This document shows, one piece after another, positions 8,669 through 15,026 of a stretch of DNA of 21,610 bases. The stretch's first letter is position 1. Each line of letters starts with the position of its first letter. Under the pieces are notes generated by a model. That model did not search any database and was not told where the DNA came from. It saw only the letters and a program-made list of their open reading frames with translations. Source of the DNA: Prevotella sp. UBA7551 (GTDB taxonomy: Bacteria > Bacteroidota > Bacteroidia > Bacteroidales > Bacteroidaceae); NCBI GenBank assembly GCA_002479145.1, contig DLLX01000056.1:1-21610 (forward strand), read 5' to 3'. The position numbers were made by a program, and so were the translations under genes.

Positions 8669-9319
8669 ATGAAGCCTTTCTATACCCATCGTGAGGAAAT
8701 GTGGAACAGCTGGAGCCATGCCGCGGGCATATTGCTGGGCGTGGTCTTTGGGGTGGTGTTCCTTTACTGGTGCTTCCGTGTCAGGGATGGATGGGCCACG
8801 ATCGGCGTGTCGCTCTATCTGCTGGGCATGGTGGGCAGCTACGCCGCTTCTACGGCCTACCATGCGCTGCGTCCGGGCAGCCTCTGGAAGGAGCGGTTGC
8901 GCAAATGGGACCACGCGGCCATCTATTGGCACATCGCCGGAAGCTATTCGCCCATCACGCTCATCGCCCTTCGCAAGGAGGGACTGTGGGGATGGTTGCT
9001 GTTTGCCTTCGTGTGGGCGTGTGCCATCGGCGGCACCATCAGCTCGCTCCGCAAGTTGAAGCCGCACAGCAACTTGGAAACGCTCACCTATGTCGGCATG
9101 GGGCTGAGCGTGCTGGTGGCCTTCAAGCCCCTGCTCCAGGCGGTGGAGGTCGCATCGGTGGCCTGGATTATTGCCGAGGGGGTGATGTTTGTCACGGGGG
9201 CAGTGTTCTATTCTCTCCGCCGCCGGCGCTATTCCCATACCATTTTCCACTTCTTTGTCCTTGCGGGAAGCCTTTGCCACATCGTCGCCGTATGGGGAAT
9301 CCTGCGGCAATTTCTTTGA
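8669..9319 (+). CDS. Haemolysin III / PAQR-family membrane protein
   Basis: A seven-helix inner-membrane protein of 216 aa, the usual family size. The PAQR motifs are present: E10...N13xxxH17 (motif A), S61xxxH65 with D81 (motif B), and H190xxxH194 followed by FFVLAGSLCH (motif C). By comparison with adiponectin-receptor structures, His65, His190 and His194 would hold the zinc ion. The reading frame stays open upstream to 8309, but the homologous part starts at the ATG at 8669 and the promoter at 8558-8589 lies inside the longer frame, so the short start is right. The gene is divergent from susC and looks monocistronic. The bacterial family is named for haemolysis in Bacillus cereus; a lipid-hydrolase or lipid-homeostasis role is more likely than a toxin role. 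Confidence 0.9.
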   Translation: MKPFYTHREEMWNSWSHAAGILLGVVFGVVFLYWCFRVRDGWATIGVSLYLLGMVGSYAASTAYHALRPGSLWKERLRKWDHAAIYWHIAGSYSPITLIALRKEGLWGWLLFAFVWACAIGGTISSLRKLKPHSNLETLTYVGMGLSVLVAFKPLLQAVEVASVAWIIAEGVMFVTGAVFYSLRRRRYSHTIFHFFVLAGSLCHIVAVWGILRQFL

Positions 9320-9925
9320 CACAAATCGGTAATCAGGCCGAACTCAACAAGAAAAGGAGAAGTATTCCCATCTATTCCGATGAAATGTAATGGCCTATTT
9401 GGATTCAATGATCGACCCAGTGTTGTCCGAACTTTTCCGCATCTGCGCTGCTTATCCCTATCTTGACGTGTGTTTTTCTTATGGCAGTGAGATGGATTTG
9501 CAAGATGCTGCGTATCAATGTGTTGCGTGTCTTTGTAGTTTATGCTCCGCCATTGGGCTTCTTTCGTCTTGCGATAGCGCCTCTTTCGCCTGGTGATAGG
9601 GCCGGTATGGCATCGCAAAACAGCCCCTATCGCAACGCAATAGGGGCTGTATTGGAACGGAATAAAATTGATGTTTGTAAGTCGTTGACGCACAATAGTT
9701 TACAAAAATGGCGAAAACCGTTGTGTCATTCTCTTCTCATGACAGGCAAAACTTCCAGCTGTCAAGTTTATTTACCACCAGAGCGGTCATTAGATGGTAT
9801 CGTAAAGATGCAGCACTTCTCGTTGCCTTGTCGGCTTCTCTCTACTGACCAATTGGGGTTTACTTGTTTGGAAGGGCAGTTGACAGCTCCTCAGCGCGAT
9901 TATCACCTGCCCTTCATGCGCTGTC
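9320..9925. other. 606-nt intergenic region between convergent genes
   Basis: No credible gene is seen. The region holds two diverged copies of the dispersed repeat: 9320-9335 (CACAAATCGGTAATCA, 13 of 16 bases when reversed) and 9818-9862 (35 of 45 bases against 88-132). It also has three inverted repeats: a 9-bp one (9871-9879 with 9907-9915) just past the miaB stop, a perfect 11-bp one at 9620-9650, and a small TGACAG/CTGTCA pair near 9740-9765. The two flanking genes converge here. Confidence 0.6.
9620..9650 (-). terminator. Terminator-like hairpin downstream of miaB
   Basis: A perfect 11-bp inverted repeat, ACAGCCCCTAT (9620-9630) and ATAGGGGCTGT (9640-9650), has a 9-nt loop. Read on the minus strand the stem runs into TTTT, so it fits an intrinsic terminator for the miaB transcript, though it lies about 275 nt past the stop. 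It may also stop the convergent haemolysin III transcript, but there is no T-run on that side. Confidence 0.55.
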
Positions 9926-11269
9926 TCAGAGCACCTCTCCGAAGAGGGTGGCGGAGGTACTGCCCGTGATGCGCACGCGAAGGGTCTCGCCCATGCGGTG
10001 CTGTCCGCGGTCGATGACGACGGCCTTGTTCTGCTCCGTGCGCCCCATGAGCTGGTTGGGGTTGCGCTTGGCGGCGCGTTCCAGCAGGATCTCAAACTCC
10101 TTGCCCACGTCCATGCGGTTGCGCTCGGCCGATATTTCCGTCTGAAGGTGTATCAGCTCGTTCAGACGGCGTATCTTTTCCTCCTCCGGCACATTGTCGG
10201 GCAGGTGCTTGGCGGCGTAAGTGCCCGGTCGTTCGCTGTACTTAAACATGAAGGCTGAGTCGAACCCCACCTCGCACACGAGCGAGAGCGTCTCCTGAAA
10301 TTCTTCCTCGCCCTCGTCGTGATAGCCCACAAAGAGGTCGGTGGTCAGTCCGCAGTCGGGGATGATGCGCCGTATGGCCGCCACTTTCTTCAGATATTCC
10401 TCGCGGGTGTACTTGCGGTTCATCAGCCGGAGCACTTTGTCGCTGCCGCTTTGCGCCGGGAAGTGGATGTGGCGGCACAGGTTGGGCACCTCGGCGATGG
10501 CGTGCAGGATGTCCTCGGTCATGTCCTCGGGGTTGCTGGTGGTGAACCTTACGCGCATGTGGGGCACCGTTTCTGCCACGATGCGGAGCAGTTGGGCGAA
10601 GGAAGTGCCGCCCTCGTGCCGCTTGCCGTTGGGGAGCAACCCGTAGGAGTTGACGTTTTGTCCGAGCAGCGTGACCTCCTTGAAGCCCCGTTCGCTCAAG
10701 TCGCGCACCTCGTGGAGGATGCTTTCCACGTCGCGCGACCGCTCTCGGCCTCGGGTATAGGGCACGATGCAGTAGTGGCAGAAGTTGTTGCATCCGCGCA
10801 TGATGCTCACAAAGCCCGAGATGCGGTTGCCCCCGATGCGCCGTGGGGTCACGTCGCGGTAGGTCTCGGTGGTGGAAAGCTCCACGTCGATGGCCTTGTG
10901 CCCCAGCTCTGCTTGCGCTACGAGGCTCGGGAGCGACAGGTAGCTGTCCGGTCCGCACACGATGTCGGCGTGGTGGTGAGCCGTCAGGTCGTCCTTGACC
11001 CGCTCCGCCATGCAGCCCAGCACGCCGAGTATCAGCCGCTTCCCATCCTCCGCCTTGCGCTGTCGCGCCTTGGCGTGGAGCGTGTCGAGGCGGTTGTAAA
11101 TCTTGTTTTCGGCGTTTTCGCGTATGGAGCAGGTGTTCAGGAAAATGGCGTCGGCCTCTTCCTCGGCTTCCGTAGGCTCATAGCCCGCCATTTGCATCAC
11201 TGATGCGACCACTTCCGAGTCGGCTACGTTCATCTGGCAGCCGTAGGTTTCTATGAATAGTTTCTTCAT
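9926..11269 (-). CDS. miaB: tRNA-2-methylthio-N6-dimethylallyladenosine synthase
   Basis: A radical-SAM methylthiotransferase of 447 aa that converts i6A37 to ms2i6A37 in tRNAs reading UNN codons. The N-terminal UPF0004 domain begins with ETYGCQMNVADSE and has the three cysteines (Cys11, Cys47, Cys86) for the auxiliary 4Fe-4S cluster. The radical-SAM CxxxCxxC is Cys160, Cys164, Cys167 in MRGCNNFCHYCIVPYTRGRE. A TRAM domain follows at the C-terminus (about 385-447). The order and the PYTRGRE stretch separate MiaB from MtaB and RimO. The frame is open upstream to 11311, but family members start at MKKLFIETYGC, so 11269 is the start. It is 52 nt after a small lipoprotein gene and may share its promoter. 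Confidence 0.95.
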   Translation of the reverse strand: MKKLFIETYGCQMNVADSEVVASVMQMAGYEPTEAEEEADAIFLNTCSIRENAENKIYNRLDTLHAKARQRKAEDGKRLILGVLGCMAERVKDDLTAHHHADIVCGPDSYLSLPSLVAQAELGHKAIDVELSTTETYRDVTPRRIGGNRISGFVSIMRGCNNFCHYCIVPYTRGRERSRDVESILHEVRDLSERGFKEVTLLGQNVNSYGLLPNGKRHEGGTSFAQLLRIVAETVPHMRVRFTTSNPEDMTEDILHAIAEVPNLCRHIHFPAQSGSDKVLRLMNRKYTREEYLKKVAAIRRIIPDCGLTTDLFVGYHDEGEEEFQETLSLVCEVGFDSAFMFKYSERPGTYAAKHLPDNVPEEEKIRRLNELIHLQTEISAERNRMDVGKEFEILLERAAKRNPNQLMGRTEQNKAVVIDRGQHRMGETLRVRITGSTSATLFGEVL

Positions 11270-11321
11270 CTGGACTCTCTTTCTGTATGTTTGGGGTTGG
11301 TTCGGCGGCACTGCGGCCCGC

Positions 11322-11897
11322 TTAGCTCACTGTGGTGATGCGCAAGGTGCGGTAGCTTTTGTTGCAGGCAATGTAGTATGTGCCGTTGGTGTAGATGTCA
11401 TCGTTGCCCTCCATGTCCAGATGGAAGCCGGCGGCGAGCACTTGCTGGACGAGGTTTTCGTAGGCGTTGTCGTTGAATACGCCCATCATGGCGGCATCGT
11501 CGCCCACCGCCACATAGCTGGAAATGCCCGCCCGGAGCGCGCGGGGGTAGTCTGCATACTTCCCGTCTACAATTTTTTGGGGCAGTCGGCAGTTCTTATA
11601 GTACATCTTGTCGTACTTTGCCACGCGGAAAATCTCGTAATCTTTCTGCACCTTGTAGCCATATTTTTTCATGGCCGCATCCATATTGTCCGGGTTGGCG
11701 TAGATGCCGATCAGCTCTTTCACACTCAGCACCTGGTCGTTGGGGGTCACTTGCGCTGTGGAAGTCATCGTGGTGGCCGAGGTGACGGCATCCGTCTCCG
11801 CAGCTTTTCCCCCGTTGGAGGAGGCGTTCTTCAGTCCGCCGCATGCCGAGAGGAGCAGGGCGAGGGCAGCGGCAGTGGTATATAAAGTCTTTTTCAT
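11322..11897 (-). CDS. Small lipoprotein of unknown function
   Basis: A predicted lipoprotein of 191 aa. The signal peptide MKKTLYTTAAALALLLSAC has a clean lipobox (LLSAC, Cys19), then a Ser/Thr/Ala-rich linker (20-50) and a globular domain (about 53-191) rich in Tyr and Asp. I do not recognise the domain. The open frame extends 22 codons upstream to an ATG at 11963, but that extension is a copy of the 66-bp tandem repeat and would place the signal peptide inside the protein, so I take 11897. It has a strong promoter at 12123-12154 with a leader over 200 nt long, and lies 52 nt ahead of miaB. Confidence 0.8.
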   Translation of the reverse strand: MKKTLYTTAAALALLLSACGGLKNASSNGGKAAETDAVTSATTMTSTAQVTPNDQVLSVKELIGIYANPDNMDAAMKKYGYKVQKDYEIFRVAKYDKMYYKNCRLPQKIVDGKYADYPRALRAGISSYVAVGDDAAMMGVFNDNAYENLVQQVLAAGFHLDMEGNDDIYTNGTYYIACNKSYRTLRITTVS

Positions 11898-12053
11898 CTT
11901 CTTTCTGCTTGTTGATACAGGACATAAGGACTTGCCCGTATGGATGTCCTTTGTCTTTTTCATCTTCTTTCTGCTTGTTGATACAGGACATAAGGACTTG
12001 TCCGTATGGATGTCCTATGTCTTTTTCATCTTCTTTTTGTTTGTTGATGCAGG
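11889..12053. repeat. 66-bp tandem repeat, two full copies and one partial
   Basis: Copies lie at 11889-11954 and 11955-12020, differing at only two positions. A third, partial and more diverged copy runs 12021-12053. Each copy ends with the region before the start codon plus ATGAAAAAGAC on the minus strand, so the translation start of the lipoprotein is present three times (ATGs at 11897, 11963 and 12029). The period is 22 codons, so copy 2 is in frame with the gene. The outermost copy stops after four codons (Met-Lys-Lys-Thr, TAG). Confidence 0.9.
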
Positions 12054-12122
12054 GTGTCGGGCGTCTGCAATGTCCGTCCATGCCAAGCCATAGTCGGCCT
12101 GCGGCAGTTGCCCAACGGCCTG

Positions 12123-12154
12123 CAAAGGTACGTTTTATCCTCGATATGGGCAAA
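12123..12154 (-). promoter_or_regulatory. Consensus Bacteroidetes promoter for the lipoprotein-miaB unit
   Basis: On the minus strand TTTG (12154-12151) is followed after exactly 20 nt by TACCTTTG (12130-12123), matching TTTG-N20-TAnnTTTG at every defined base. Transcription should start near 12116, giving a leader of over 200 nt that contains the tandem repeat. Confidence 0.8.
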
Positions 12155-12294
12155 TCATGGCGCCGGAAGTTGGCGGCGTTTGGGGCTGTTTACGGCATTT
12201 ACAAAGAACCTCTTTCCGCTTCTCCGGCTGGATTAACAAAATAGATCTCTTCCCTTTCTCTCTTTACTTCTTACTTCCAACTGTAGATGTAATA

Positions 12295-12325
12295 AAGGCC
12301 GGCTCTGATAGTCAGACCCGGCCTT
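12295..12325 (-). terminator. Terminator at the end of the KAP-NTPase block
   Basis: AAGGCCGG (12295-12302) pairs with CCGGCCTT (12318-12325). Inside it TCTGA (12304-12308) pairs with TCAGA (12312-12316) around a 3-nt loop, with one C/C mismatch between the stems. On the minus strand it continues TATTACATC. It lies about 95 nt after the stop of the last gene of the block. Confidence 0.7.
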
Positions 12326-12418
12326 ATGTTGATTGCTGTTAGATTTTCTAAAGAACACAGGCACTTCAAGGTTTTTAGTAATCTATTTTGTTCAACCAAT
12401 TCCTATCCGTCATGACAA

Positions 12419-13738
12419 TTATCTTGACAGATAAACAGGCTTCACGTATTTTGTTGTATAGTTTATAGCCGCAACTTCCAACCAAATGTAGTTGTCATAA
12501 CGCATCCGCTCATTTTCAATGCCAAGGTATATTGTCTTATGCCCTTTCGGATTCAGTCTGCCGTTGCATGATTGTGTACCGAGTTGTGATTGTCCCACGT
12601 CATACTTGTAATGGCCTGATGATGATGTTTCGTCCTGAAACTTCTTTGCTTGGGTGGAGCTTGTAAGCACGTACATGTTGCAGAAGGCATCTTCCTCTCG
12701 TGGTGGACGGGTGTTGAGCAACAAAGTGTTCACGAGACTGCTGAGAAGACTCTGTCTCTCATATATGGTCTTTCCGAAAATCTTGATTCTTCGCGATGCC
12801 ACAGACAGGTTCTCTGCAAACTTTCCGTCGCTGCTCACAGTGTTTTCGTTAGTAGATATGCGAAGCGAATAAAGCAATAGGTCACAGCCCGCAGGAACAT
12901 GAACAGGAATAACCACTCTCGACTTACCAGAGAACATTGCCTTTAGATTTCCCCTTAGTCCCACTTTCTTAGGTTCTCTGAACACCTTTGAAATCTTTAC
13001 TTGAGGAACTGCCTGAGCCATAAAGTCACCCTTGCTGCAGTCTGTTAACTTTTCCCTGATGCGCGGACGTGGCGTGGCATCTTTACCTGTCACTGAGAGA
13101 GCCACGTCTGCAATGCCTACATTTCCGCTACTTGGTTGCAATTCTACGACATAAATTCCTTTTTCGCTGATTGGTATAGCCTCATTCACGGTGCCATTAG
13201 CTGAAAACCGTTTCACTAACTTTTGGCGGTTTACATCGTAAAGATCCACTTGCATCGTACCTTGGCAATCGAGTGAGATGGTCAGATTATCTCCTGCATT
13301 TAGGCCATAGGCGAATCGTTCTGCACCGCTTATTTTCATATTGTTACGTGCGATGAGTTTAGAACCCTTCACCGTAATGTTTCCATATCCTGTGCCAGCA
13401 GAGGGCGCACCATTGAAGGCAAGTTCAGGATTAGCCTTCAGAGCGTCAATACGATTCTTCAGTTCTTGACACTTTTTGCGAGCATCCACGCCCATATTGT
13501 CGCCGTAAAAGTCATAGTCGAGCTGGCGTAATTCTTCTCTTACCCGGAACATTGCGTTTTCTGTATCGCAATTGGCTGCTTCGGAAGCCTCCGCATAGAT
13601 AGTGTTGAGCTTCTTTATAGTGTTCTCATAATTCAGCCGTTCCATTTCAGGCATATAGTCGGGCTTCTTCTCTTTGCCGCATCCCATGAGCAAGAAGCAC
13701 ATTACAGTGAAACACAAGAGATATGCATGAGGTTTCAT
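12419..13738 (-). CDS. Lipoprotein of unknown function, last gene of the accessory block
   Basis: A predicted lipoprotein of 439 aa with lipobox LLMGC (Cys20) followed by GKEKK. Residues about 32-105 are helical and charged, likely coiled coil. Residues about 118-218 are a beta-rich domain containing GAERFAYGLNAGDNLTISL and YVVELQPSSGN, which recalls pre-peptidase C-terminal (PPC) beta domains; this is a resemblance only. The C-terminal half (about 230-439) I do not recognise. The start is 5 nt after the stop of the upstream exported protein, so the two are co-transcribed and probably work together in the envelope. They are the only secreted products in the block. A Bacteroidetes lipoprotein without an obvious surface-export signal could face the periplasm or the surface. 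Confidence 0.75.
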   Translation of the reverse strand: MKPHAYLLCFTVMCFLLMGCGKEKKPDYMPEMERLNYENTIKKLNTIYAEASEAANCDTENAMFRVREELRQLDYDFYGDNMGVDARKKCQELKNRIDALKANPELAFNGAPSAGTGYGNITVKGSKLIARNNMKISGAERFAYGLNAGDNLTISLDCQGTMQVDLYDVNRQKLVKRFSANGTVNEAIPISEKGIYVVELQPSSGNVGIADVALSVTGKDATPRPRIREKLTDCSKGDFMAQAVPQVKISKVFREPKKVGLRGNLKAMFSGKSRVVIPVHVPAGCDLLLYSLRISTNENTVSSDGKFAENLSVASRRIKIFGKTIYERQSLLSSLVNTLLLNTRPPREEDAFCNMYVLTSSTQAKKFQDETSSSGHYKYDVGQSQLGTQSCNGRLNPKGHKTIYLGIENERMRYDNYIWLEVAAINYTTKYVKPVYLSR

Positions 13739-13743
13739 AGCTG

Positions 13744-14394
13744 TTAATAAGAATTGTCTATTTGGTTAAGCAATTTCTGCCTGACAACGTCGCTGCCGAA
13801 ACTTGACTTTAAATTTTCCGAATCTTCATAAGTGTCAGAATCAACGTATGTCACGAACCAGCGTATTTGGTTCTCAACAAACTTTGCAGCGTCATCCTGC
13901 TGCCCCTTGGAGCACATGTCAGCCACGACATCCGATATATAGGCAAAGTGAGCCTGTGCGTTTTCCCTGTAGTTCTCGTCTTCGTATTCGAGAGGATAAT
14001 AGTTCCACGCTTTTTCGTATTGACCGTGGGCAATCAAGTATTCGCGAAGCAGTTTGCATGCCTTGCGTTCATACTCCCCACCAGTCCACTGCATGTTATA
14101 CCTGTCCTTGTGCCAAGAGGTAATGTTTTCATACACGCTGATGGCCTTGTCGGGCATGTCTATCTTTAGGTAAGCTTCTATAAGTTGTATGGCGCAGTCC
14201 TCGACATTGCTTCCGCTTCCCATGTCTATAAGGTAGCTCTGTGCCTGTGTGAGCTCTCCAGCTGCCATAGCTTTTCTAAACCCAGCATAATCGCTGCTGC
14301 ACGAGCATGAGTCGAGTTTCATGAGGCACACTGCTGCAAGGCACACGAGGGCAGTGCTCCTTACCGCAGTCTTAAAATTTGAAAATCCTTTCAT
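13744..14394 (-). CDS. Exported helical-repeat protein of unknown function
   Basis: A 216-aa protein with a hydrophobic N-terminal segment (about 9-28, RSTALVCLAAVCLMKLDSC). Cys30 sits in LDSC, a weak lipobox, so it may be a lipoprotein or simply secreted or anchored. Residues about 35-180 are helical with a TPR-like rhythm (AGELTQAQSYLIDMG, LIEAYLKIDMPDKAISVYENI, HGQYEKAWNYYPL), suggesting a scaffold or binding role. I use the ATG at 14394; a TTG at 14400 is the alternative. It is 30 nt after the 59-aa basic protein and 5 nt before the 439-aa lipoprotein. Function is unknown. Confidence 0.75.
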   Translation of the reverse strand: MKGFSNFKTAVRSTALVCLAAVCLMKLDSCSCSSDYAGFRKAMAAGELTQAQSYLIDMGSGSNVEDCAIQLIEAYLKIDMPDKAISVYENITSWHKDRYNMQWTGGEYERKACKLLREYLIAHGQYEKAWNYYPLEYEDENYRENAQAHFAYISDVVADMCSKGQQDDAAKFVENQIRWFVTYVDSDTYEDSENLKSSFGSDVVRQKLLNQIDNSY

Positions 14395-14424
14395 TGCCAA
14401 ACGGATATTTGTTGGAATCTCTTG

Positions 14425-14604
14425 TCAACGCCTGTGTTTCTTGCCGAATATCATTTTGAGCAGGGTACCGCCAATTTTACGTTCTAATCCACCACGTGTG
14501 GTGGGTATGCCTGTTTTGCGTGCCACCTTTTGTTTTAATCCAGTGATGCCCACAGCACGCTTCCAAGAAAAGGACAAGCCTGGAATTATTGATTTTCTTG
14601 CCAT
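14425..14604 (-). CDS. 59-aa basic protein of unknown function
   Basis: A short gene (ATG at 14604, TGA at 14425-14427) encoding a 59-residue protein rich in Lys and Arg. It begins MARKSIIPGLSFSWKRAVG, continues ITGLKQKVARKTGIPTTRGG, and ends in FGKKHRR. The pattern of a SIIPG turn, SWKRA helix, K-R-K-rich helix and GIPTT turn looks like a folded, conserved small protein rather than a chance frame. High positive charge suggests contact with nucleic acid or acidic phospholipid, but this is inference. It sits in order with the other genes on the same strand, after the palindrome at 14632-14696 and 30 nt before the exported TPR-like protein. No overlapping gene explains the frame. Confidence 0.7.
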   Translation of the reverse strand: MARKSIIPGLSFSWKRAVGITGLKQKVARKTGIPTTRGGLERKIGGTLLKMIFGKKHRR

Positions 14605-14631
14605 AATTTATTGATTGTTTGAACGTTTTAT

Positions 14632-14696
14632 CCCAAATCGGTCATTACAGGATTCGCTTTCTTTTTGCAAGAAAAAATCTGTAATGACGATTTGGG
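14632..14696. repeat. Palindromic copy of the dispersed TAATGACCGATTTGGG repeat
   Basis: The left arm 14632-14650 (CCCAAATCGGTCATTACAG) pairs with the right arm 14679-14696 (CTGTAATGACGATTTGGG) over 18 bp with one bulged G. Inside it TTTCTT (14658-14663) pairs with AAGAAA (14669-14674) to extend the structure. The outer 16 nt are the exact reverse complement of 113-128. It lies between the 79-aa and 59-aa genes and could stop or slow transcription there, or be a small mobile or REP-like element. Confidence 0.85.
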
Positions 14697-14754
14697 CTTA
14701 TTCATTCTATATCATTCGGCATGATTTTATATAACTAATTCTTCAGCATAGCAT

Positions 14755-14994
14755 TCATGCCCGTTTCATGGCTTCTTTCAACCGTTCCACTTGAGCCTTT
14801 AGGTTATTTATCGTGCGATCGTGAGAGGCTGACCTATCTACTTTGATCTTCCTGAATTGTGCTTTTGTGGTGATAGTAGAAGAGCCTTTTATAAGCCTGG
14901 CATATTGTTCATTGTCCTTTTTCTTAGCCTCTTTTTCCTTTGTAATTCTTGCACGAAGGTCAATAATCTGTTTTCTGTAATAAGCTTTGTCCAT
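14755..14994 (-). CDS. 79-aa coiled-coil protein of unknown function
   Basis: A small charged protein that begins MDKAYYRKQIIDLRARI. Residues about 7-35 and 55-79 (RTINNLKAQVERLKEAMKRA) have heptad spacing of Leu and Ile and are likely coiled coils, joined by a Ser/Thr-rich linker (36-50). There is no signal peptide or membrane segment. I prefer the ATG at 14994 over a TTG at 15000. It starts 32 nt after the KAP NTPase stop and is followed by the palindromic repeat. The helical-hairpin build would suit an adaptor or oligomerisation factor for the NTPase. That is inference from position alone. Confidence 0.72.
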   Translation of the reverse strand: MDKAYYRKQIIDLRARITKEKEAKKKDNEQYARLIKGSSTITTKAQFRKIKVDRSASHDRTINNLKAQVERLKEAMKRA

Positions 14995-15026
14995 AATCAA
15001 CTAAATTTTGTTCCTAATAGTTTTCA

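Noticed and set aside
9390..9596. 66-aa plus-strand frame after the haemolysin III gene
   Set aside because: Cys/Ser/Leu-rich chance-like product, no promoter, in a gap filled with repeats and hairpins between convergent genes.
11270..11311. 14-codon upstream extension of miaB
   Set aside because: MiaB proteins start at or near the KLFIETYGCQMN stretch; the extension is composition-poor (MPPNQPQTYRKRVQ) and unneeded.
11889..12053. CRISPR-like array
   Set aside because: The units are adjacent 66-bp tandem copies without unique spacers, and they contain the gene's own start codon.
11596..12153. 185-codon minus-strand frame overlapping the lipoprotein start
   Set aside because: It is a second reading of the 66-bp tandem repeat (repeated SCINKQKEDEKD) and runs out of frame into the lipoprotein gene.
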